Origin: CAWDDA01 sp963813345
Lineage (GTDB): Bacteria; Acidobacteriota; Blastocatellia; RBC074
Direction: 5' to 3'
DNA length: 64,000 nt
Assembly (NCBI GenBank): GCA_963813345.1
Contig: CAWEYR010000002.1
Coordinates: 1-64,000 of the forward strand
Below, one piece after another: positions 57,396 to 64,000 of this stretch. Position numbers and translations under genes: made by a program. Within the stretch, counting starts at the first letter, position 1, and each line of letters begins with the position of its first letter. The notes beneath the pieces were generated by a model. The model was not told where the DNA came from, did not search any database, and worked only from the letters and a program-made list of their open reading frames with translations.

Positions 57396-59404
57396 ATGCG
57401 GAAGAGTTTCAGCGTTTTCGTCTTGCTCAGCTTGTGCTTTCTGAGCGCCTCCTCCCAGTCGCCTCCACAGCAGACACCTCCACAGAACGAACAGTTCCAG
57501 GCGCTGCAAGCTCATTTTGATCGGGTGATCAACGAGCGCTTCAACCGACTCTTCGCTGGACTCGAGAGCGTCCCGCAATGGGAACCGCGGAAAGAGCGAA
57601 CCCGCCAGGCGCTTGAGAAAATGTTATGGCATAACCGTAGCATTCCTTCCGGCGCGCCTCAGGCAAGACTTGTCCGGCGAGAAGAACGGTCTGAGTACAC
57701 GATCGAGATATTGATTCTCGAAACCGCGCCCGGTCTGTATTTGACGACCAATCTATATCTGCCACGGAGCGGCGCGAGACCCTTTCCGGTAATTCTGTAT
57801 CAATGCGGCCACTCCAGCAAAAGCGACTACGGTCATCATGGCGCATGGTTTGCCGCGCACGGCATCGCCGTCCTTGTTATGGATAACATCGAGGCGGGAG
57901 AGATCCAAACGACTCACCACGGCGTCTACTCCCACGCCTGGTTCCACTGGTACAGTCGTGGATACTCTCCCCTGGCGACGGAGCTCTTGAACGCGCGGCG
58001 CGCCATTGACTATCTCGCGAGCAGGCCGGATCTCGACAGCAAACGCATCGGCGCCACGGGTAGATCCGGCGGTGGAATGGCGACGTTTTTTCTGGCGGCG
58101 TTGGATGAGCGGATTATCGCTTCAGCCCCTGTCTCCGGGATACTTTCGACCAACGGCTGGGTGAAGCAGCGGCTCACTTTCGCGCACTGCGACTGCCAGT
58201 ACCCGGTCAACAGTTACGGTCTGATGTATTCCGAGATCGGCGCTTTGACTGCGCCGCGGAAACAGCTGCTCGTCAACGCAGATGCCGACCGCGGCTTTCC
58301 TATGGACGCCTTCAATGAGATGGCGGACAAGATGGGCGAAATCTATAAGCTCTACAACGCCGGCAGTGCATTGCGCACAGCGGTGACTAAGGGCACACAT
58401 CTGGACACAGAAGACATCCGGCTCCCCGTCTACTCCTTCTTTCTGAAAGAATTCCTGGGCGTCGAAGCCCCCGTCACCGCCGAAGGCGCAATAGACAAAC
58501 CAAACCGCTGAGAGCCTCCTCTGTTTCCGGGACGGTGCACCCATCGATGAACGGCTGACGCAGATCGACGAAGAGTTGGTTCCCGCATACAAACCGGTTC
58601 CGACGCCCGCCGGGGACCGTCAAGCGAGGATCAACGCCATCGCCGGCGCTTTGCGAACGGAAGTATTCCGATATTTCCCCGAAAAGAAGGCTGAGTTTGC
58701 GCCCATCTGGGGCGAGGCAAAAACTATCCGTGGCCATCTCAGCAAGAAGGTCAGCTTTAACTCCTTCGAAGATCTGCGAGTACGCGGCGTTTTCTCGTTG
58801 CCCGGCAGCGCAAGATCTGGCTCAAGACTGCCGGCCGTGCTCGTGATCGACCACCGGAGAGGGATGCCACGCTGGGGAAACGAGCAACCCCTGGAAGCGA
58901 ACCAATGGGGAGAATCGGCGACGCTTGTCGATCGAAACAATCGATCGCGGCACGCGAGCACTTGAACAAAACCTCAGGAGCTTCAACGACGACGATCCGC
59001 TTCATCACATGAAGCGACAGGCGATGGTGGTCGGCGTCACCATTGAATCGATGCAACTTTATGAAGTTCTTCGTTCTCTGGAGTTCCTCCGCACGCTCCC
59101 GGAGGTCGACCCGTCCAGGATCATCATTGTCGGTAGAGGGGAAACCGGAATTCACGGTCTTTATGCTGCGTTGCTGGATGGGAACGTGCAAAGGGTGGTG
59201 GTTTCCTCGCCCACGGCTTCACATCGACAAGGCCCGACCTATCTGGGGATCCTGCGGTACACCGACATCCCCGAAGTTATTGGGCTTTTGGGAAACAAGG
59301 TGAGGCTTTATGGGGAAATCCCGCTAGCGCTGCAACAATTCCTCGAAAAGGAGCGATTGGAAAAGCTCCTCTTGGTTCAATCATTGGCGGACGCATTTCG
59401 TTGA
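57396..59404 (+). CDS. Secreted alpha/beta-hydrolase, acetylxylan-esterase-like, tandem-domain (two frameshifts)
   Basis: About 670 residues. AAGGTGGGAG 5 bp upstream of ATG 57396; signal peptide SFSVFVLLSLCFLSASS. First domain: FPVILYQCGHSSKSDYG, nucleophile Ser in GATGRSGGGMATFFLA, then TKGTHLDTEDIRLPVY. The frame stops at 58511 but continues in another frame (QTAESLLCFRDGAPIDERLT) through VFRYFPEKKAEFAPIWGEAK and RGVFSLPGSA, with a second break near 58920, to a hydrolase-like half (PSRIIIVGRGETGIHGLYAA), in which the Ser of G-x-S-x-G is replaced (GRGETG). The second half is therefore probably non-catalytic. Downstream of the TonB receptor and upstream of GH20, same strand. Confidence 0.78.
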
Positions 59405-59535
59405 GTGCTGAGTGCTGAGTGCTGAGTGCTGAAGAATTCTCACGCGAAGACGCGAAGACGCGAAGAACGAATGAGAAGCTGTTTCGAATCACTTTCATTC
59501 TTTTTCGCGCTTCGCGGCTTCGCGTGAATTCTTAC
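59404..59535. repeat. GTGCTGA tandem plus CGCGAAGACGCGAAG inverted repeat
   Basis: Four GTGCTGA units follow the esterase stop directly, then arms AGAATTCTCACGCGAAGACG / complement-like CGCGTGAATTCTT with ACGCGAAG tandems. The GTGCTGA unit is shared with 39105-39262. Confidence 0.75.
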
Positions 59536-59570
59536 ACTCGCACGCTCAAAGAACTCATCGTAGAAACAAT

Positions 59571-61882
59571 ATGAATCAATACCGCATTGGTCTTGCCTCT
59601 TGTTTGTAGTCTGTCTGAGTCTCACGGCCCCGGCGATCGAAGCTGCGCTCTCAGGCCTCCTTATTTGCCAGGAACTATCACGTTGTTCCTGCTCCCCAGA
59701 AAGCGGCACTGCGGGATACGGAGTTTCCGTTCGATTCCACCTGGCGATTGAGGATTGGCAACGGCGTTCCATCCGGCGACATCGCGCTCCAGGTATTGAA
59801 AGAAGAGCTCCAGACCCGGTTCAAGATCGCCTTACGCGAGGATTCTCCTGCCGCTCAGTCTCCCGCCGTGTCGCTCGAGATCCAGCCGGCGTCGGTCACG
59901 ATCGGTGAGGCGCTCGACCGCGAACGCGACGTCCTCGCGCGCGAGGCCTACCGGATCGAGCTCTCCCCCCGGCAAGTTCGCATCGTTGCAAACGCTCCGC
60001 CCGGCCTGCTCTACGGCGTCGAGACGCTGGTACAGCTTCTAAAACCCGAGAGTGGACGGCTCGTGTTACCGGAAGGTGAAATCACGGACTGGCCCGATTT
60101 GCAATTGCGATTGATCTTCTGGGACGATGCGCATCATGTGGAACGGATCGACGCCTTCAAGCGAATCATCCGTCAGGCCGCATTCTTCAAGATCAACGCC
60201 ATCGCCCTCAAGCTCGAGGGCCACTTTCAATTCAAGAGCGTGCCGGCCATCGTCGAGCCCTATGCCTGGTCGCCCCAGGAGTTGCAGGAACTCACTGACT
60301 ACGGCCTGCTCCATCACGTGAAACTGATTCCCTGGGTCGATGGTCCCGGGCACGTGGCTTTTATTCTCAAACATCCTGAGTACGCGCATCTGCGCGCTTT
60401 TCCGGATAACAACTACCATTTCTGTACAACTAATCCCGCGTCGAGCGAGCTTCTCGTCGGCATGTTCAAGGAGCTCATCGACGCGAACAAAGGCGTCGAC
60501 TACATCTATTTCTCCACTGATGAGCCCTACTACGTCGGACTGGCGGACACCCCCCAGTGTCAGGAAACCGCTCGCGCGCGGGAACTTGGAAGCAATGGCC
60601 GGCTGCTGGTGGAGTTCATCACAAAGGTCGCCGACCCGCTACGCGCACTTGGCCGCAAGGTCGTCTTTATGGGCGAGTTTCCGCTCGAACCAGGCGACAT
60701 CTCGGCGCTGCCTTCCTATCTGATCAACACAATCGTCAATGGCCCAAAGTTCGATCCGTTGTATAAGGCGCGCGGAATCCGTCAGATGCTGCATAGCTCG
60801 ACCCAGGGAGAGGAGGGATCTCTTCACGAACTATTTCATCCTGCCGGACGATCGTCGGCTCCATAAACCTGAGCGACAGGAAAAGCCCAGGGTTCAGGAC
60901 GCTTTTGAAATGATTTCAACGCACTCGGCTCGGACAGCAAGCCGATGTCCTCGGAGTGATCAACGCCGGCTGGGCGGACGCGGGCCTTCACCCGGAAGCT
61001 TTCTGGCTGGGTTACGCGGCGATCACGGCCGCCGGCTGGCGCCCGTCAACGCCAGACTGGCGTGAAATTAGTCAGAGTTTCTATCGAGCCTTTTATGGAC
61101 ACGGCGCCCGGAACATGGACCGTCTCTATCAGCTCATGAGCTACCAGGCGCAGTTCTGGGCGGACAGTTGGGACCGCGCCGACACGACTGCGCGCAAGCC
61201 TATCTTTGGCAGCTCAAGACGCATCTTCGTTCCGCGGCAGGCAGCAAAGGACTTTACGATCGAGCTCCCGGAGGTGCCGGCTCTCAACGATCTGGCTTAC
61301 GCGTATCCCTGGAGTTGGGCCAACCGCAAACGCCTCGAGCTTGCCTCACAGTCTCGGCAGGAGAATGAGGAGCTTCGCAGTTTGCTCGATCAGAACCTGG
61401 GAAGCGTCCAAGTCAACCGCTACAATCTCGAAGTCTTTATCTCGATCGCCGGGCTCTACAGTCAGAACCTCAACCTGCTCGCGAGTCTCGGCCGCATGGA
61501 CACGCAGCTTTCAACAGCGTACGCCGCCTCCCGCAACGGCAAAGCACAGGAGGCCGTCTCGGCCGTGGATCAGGCGCTCGATGAAGCGAAGGAGATTCGC
61601 AAACAACGGAATACTGCTCTTCGCTTCGCTGAACAATGCTGGTACAAGAGCTGGCAGCCACGAGTCCTCGAGGCAAACGGCCGGCAGTTCTTTCACCAAC
61701 TCGACGACGTCAAGGATCACGAACCCGACCGTACGGTGGATTTGAGTTATCTCGTCTATCGTCAACTGTTGCTGCCGTTCGACGACTGGTATGAAAGAGT
61801 CCTGGCAGCTCGCAACTCTTACGCGAGTAGACATCGTCTTCCGGCGCGGCGCGACACGCTCAATTGGAGGAATCTGGATTGA
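59571..61882 (+). CDS. GH20-like beta-N-acetylhexosaminidase (several frameshifts)
   Basis: About 770 residues. The leader is split: MNQYRIGLASC, then LFVVCLSLTAPAIEAAL in another frame, returning to ASLFARNYHVVPAPQKAALR. An N-terminal GH20b-like domain (LREDSPAAQSPAVSLEIQPA, EAYRIELSPRQVRIVANAPP, GLLYGVETLVQLL) is followed by the TIM barrel: WDDAHHVERIDAFKRIIRQA, HVKLIPWVDGPGHVAFILKH and the acid/base pair Asp-Glu in YIYFSTDEPYYVG. After breaks near 60830 and 60910 it continues GVINAGWADAGLHPEAFWLG and a C-terminal helical region. It should release terminal N-acetyl-hexosamines from glycans in the periplasm. Consistent with the upstream RpiR/SIS regulator. Confidence 0.78.
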
Positions 61883-61901
61883 TCTATAATGGAAGAGAGG
61901 A

Positions 61902-62000
61902 AAGTGGTCGGTGGTCAGTGGTCAGTGGTCAGTGGTCAGTTCGAGTTCAAGCTTCAGCTTGTGGTTGAAGCTCGGAAGCTTGAACTCGAACTGCGCACTG
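61902..62000. repeat. Family B inverted repeat with GGTCAGT tandem flank
   Basis: GTGGTCAGTGGTCAGTGGTC tandem leads into TTCGAGTTCAAGCTTCAGC and its complement GGAAGCTTGAACTCGAA, loop about 20 bp. It lies between the GH20 and PQQ dehydrogenase genes. Confidence 0.8.
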
Positions 62001-62039
62001 GCCGGACATGGCCTGACCGACTCACTGATCTGGATTGAT

Positions 62040-64000
62040 ATGATGAAAAAGTGGATCGTAGTTTTTGTCATTGCCGTGGCGGCAGTCTGGCTTGGAAACA
62101 GGTCTGAGGCGCAAAACGAAAAGCATCAGGGGACCTGTATCGAGGCTGGACGACTTACGGCGGCGGTCCTGACAATATCCACTATTCGTCGCTGCAACAG
62201 ATCAATCGTGAAAACGTCCGCCGGCTCTCCGTGGCCTGGAGCTACGACACGCAGGATACGCTCGACGGCTCGGATATGCAGTGCAATCCAGTGATCGTAG
62301 ACGGGGTCCTCTATGCGACCTCGCCAAAGCTGCGTGTGTTTGCGCTCGACGCGGCGACCGGAAAAGAGCGTTGGAGCTTCGATCCGAATCAAGGGCAAAG
62401 GGCCCGTAGAGGGCGCAGTCGTGGAGTCACCTACTGGGAATCGGGCCGGGAGCGGCGCATCTTTTTTGGCCACCAGCACTGGCTTTATGCGCTCGACGCT
62501 AAGACCGGACAGCAGGTGAAGGACTTCGGCGAAGCGGGACGCGTGGATCTGCGCGTCGGGCTCGGCCGCGATCCACAGTCGATGCACAATCGGGTTGACT
62601 ACGCCCGGCGTGATTTATCAGGACCTGTTGATCATCGGAAGCATCGTGAACGAAGGACTGCCGTCGGCGCCGGGACACATCCGCGCGTACGACGTGCGGA
62701 CGGGTCAGTTGCGATGGACCTTTCATACCATTCCGCAACCGGGCGAGTATGGCTACGAGACCTGGCCGAAGGATGCGTGGAAGTACACCGGGGGCGCGAA
62801 CAACTGGAGCGGGATGGCGCTGGACGTCAAGCGAGGCCTGGTCTATGTCCCGACGGGGTCAGCAGCATTCGATTTTTATGGGGCGAACCGGCACGGGGAT
62901 AATTTGTTCGCGAATACGCTGCTGTGCCTGGAGGCGAAGACGGGCAAACGAAAGTGGCATTTTCAAATCGTGAGGCACGACGTATGGGATCGTGATCTTC
63001 CGGCCGCCCCCACGCTGGTCACGGTCAATCGCAACGGACGAAGTATTGACGCCGTAGCGCAGGCGACGAAGAGCGGCCACGTCTTCGTGTTTGAACGCGA
63101 GACGGGCCAACCGGTCTTCCCAATTGAGTATCGCAAAACGCCGACGGTCGGAGTAGACGGAGAAAAACTCGCGGAGACACAGCCCTTCCCGTCGTTGCCG
63201 CCGCCCGTCGCGCGGCAGATATTGACCGAGGAGATGCTCACTACGCGCACCCCGGAGGCGCACGCCGCTGTGCTGAAAAGCTTCCGCCAGCTCAGAAGCA
63301 ATGGGCAATACGAGCCGCCGAGCACACAAGGAACCATTGTTTTTCCCGGTTTTGACGGCGGCCCGGTCTGGGGCGGCTCGGCCTTCGATCCGTCGACGGG
63401 GCTCTTTTATGTCAACTCGAGTGAGGTTCCCTGCATTCTGCGGTTGGTCGAACGCCCGAAGAAAACTGTTCTGAGCGGCAAGAGTCTGTATGAACGCAAC
63501 TGCGCGAGTTGTCACGGAAGGGATTTGCAAGGCAGCCCGCCGGAATTTCCATCGCTTGCAACAATCGGCCGAAAACTCAACGAAACGCAGCTCAGGAGCG
63601 TGATTCGCAACGGCGCCGGGCGAATGCCGGCGTTTCCCGCAATCAGCGATTCGGCGATGCCATCGCTGATTCGCTACCTGATATCTCGTGAGGATCTTGA
63701 GACGCATGGTGAAGAAGCCGCGACTTCACCGATTGACCTGAAGTACAACATCGAGGGCTATACCCGGTTTTTTGACCCGGACGGTTATCCCGCGGTTAAA
63801 CCACCCTGGGGTACGCTCAACGCGATTGACTTGAACAAGGGCGCGATCGCCTGGCAGATTCCTCTCGGCGAGCATCCTGAACTGGCCGCTCAAGGTTTGC
63901 GCGACACCGGGAGCTGGAACTACGGCGGGCCGATTGTGACAGCGAGTGGGCTGGTCTTTATAGGTGCGACCAATTACGACAAGAAGTTTCGCGCCTTCGA
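62040..64000 (+). CDS. PQQ-dependent dehydrogenase with internal cytochrome c domain (partial, two frameshifts)
   Basis: More than 650 residues, running off the window. Signal peptide MMKKWIVVFVIAVAAVWLG. Quinoprotein beta-propeller: GWTTYGGGPDNIHYSSLQQI, NPVIVDGVLYATSPKLRVFA, RGVTYWESGRERRIFFG, LYALDAKTGQQVKDFGEAGR, TPGVIYQDLLIIGSIVNEGL, GYETWPKDAWKYTGGANNWS and VRHDVWDRDLPAAPTLVTVN. A single c-type heme site NCASCHGRDLQGSPPEFPS (near 63500) is inserted before the final propeller blades, with Met ligand candidates in GAGRMPAFPAIS. Breaks near 62130 and 62590. It would oxidise a sugar or alcohol in the periplasm and pass electrons to a cytochrome. Start at 62040 is the first of two adjacent ATGs; an in-frame start at 61911 would translate the repeat. 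Confidence 0.88.

Noticed and set aside
1..64000. Search by eye for tRNA, rRNA, phage or conjugation genes
   Set aside because: None recognised; the accessory character comes from repeats and pseudogenes, not from an integrated element.

Overview
The window looks like a chromosomal piece of an Acidobacteriota genome, most likely class Blastocatellia. The lineage call is an inference from gene content: CadC-type winged-helix regulators fused to PD40 or ATPase/TPR sensor halves, Oar-like TonB receptors with an N-terminal carboxypeptidase-regulatory-like domain, S9 peptidases, a MoxR-DUF58-transglutaminase cluster, and many intergenic inverted repeats. No rRNA, tRNA, CRISPR array, transposase or phage gene was recognised.

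Layout. 1-2973: winged-helix/PD40 regulator, a divergent TPR protein and a secreted unknown. 3304-4690: small membrane protein, decayed sulfatase, fragment of a serine-hydrolase 3' end. 4696-8909: multi-PAS hybrid histidine kinase, DUF1801 protein, small membrane protein. 9033-12346: BTRD1-repeat serine hydrolase, CARDB-like secreted protein and a Crp/Fnr regulator with two CRP-type palindromes nearby. 12444-18764: MoxR ATPase, DUF58, transglutaminase, sodium-solute symporter. 18617-26851: recJ, TerC, and a tight three-gene helicase/helicase/nuclease set that resembles an AddAB enzyme cut into parts. 27034-30831: M14 carboxypeptidase, ChrA, F420-dependent NADP reductase. 31198-36620: a giant secreted protein with two cohesin-like modules, a dockerin-like module and 13 TIG repeats. 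36733-44325: hpnA-like epimerase, YjbQ, purN, S9 peptidase, purM, purF. 44471-49159: winged-helix/ATPase/TPR regulator divergent from a vanadium haloperoxidase-like gene. 49287-50300: toxin-antitoxin locus whose toxin gene is interrupted by a dead padR. 50425-52873: SDR, aldehyde dehydrogenase, truncated-hemoglobin remnant. 53053-64000: RpiR regulator, TonB receptor, esterase, GH20 hexosaminidase and a PQQ dehydrogenase running off the end, which together look like a glycan or amino-sugar scavenging locus.

Two themes cross the window. First, gene junctions are filled with inverted repeats of a few families (arms of about 20-31 bp, variable loops), some of which supply the last codons of flanking proteins. 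Second, more than 25 single-base frame breaks and a few in-frame stops interrupt otherwise conserved genes, including recJ. This density suggests indel errors in the sequence more than biology, so broken genes are annotated over their full inferred span with the breaks stated. Genes with several independent lesions or missing domains (sulfatase, padR, toxin, globin) are called pseudogenes.
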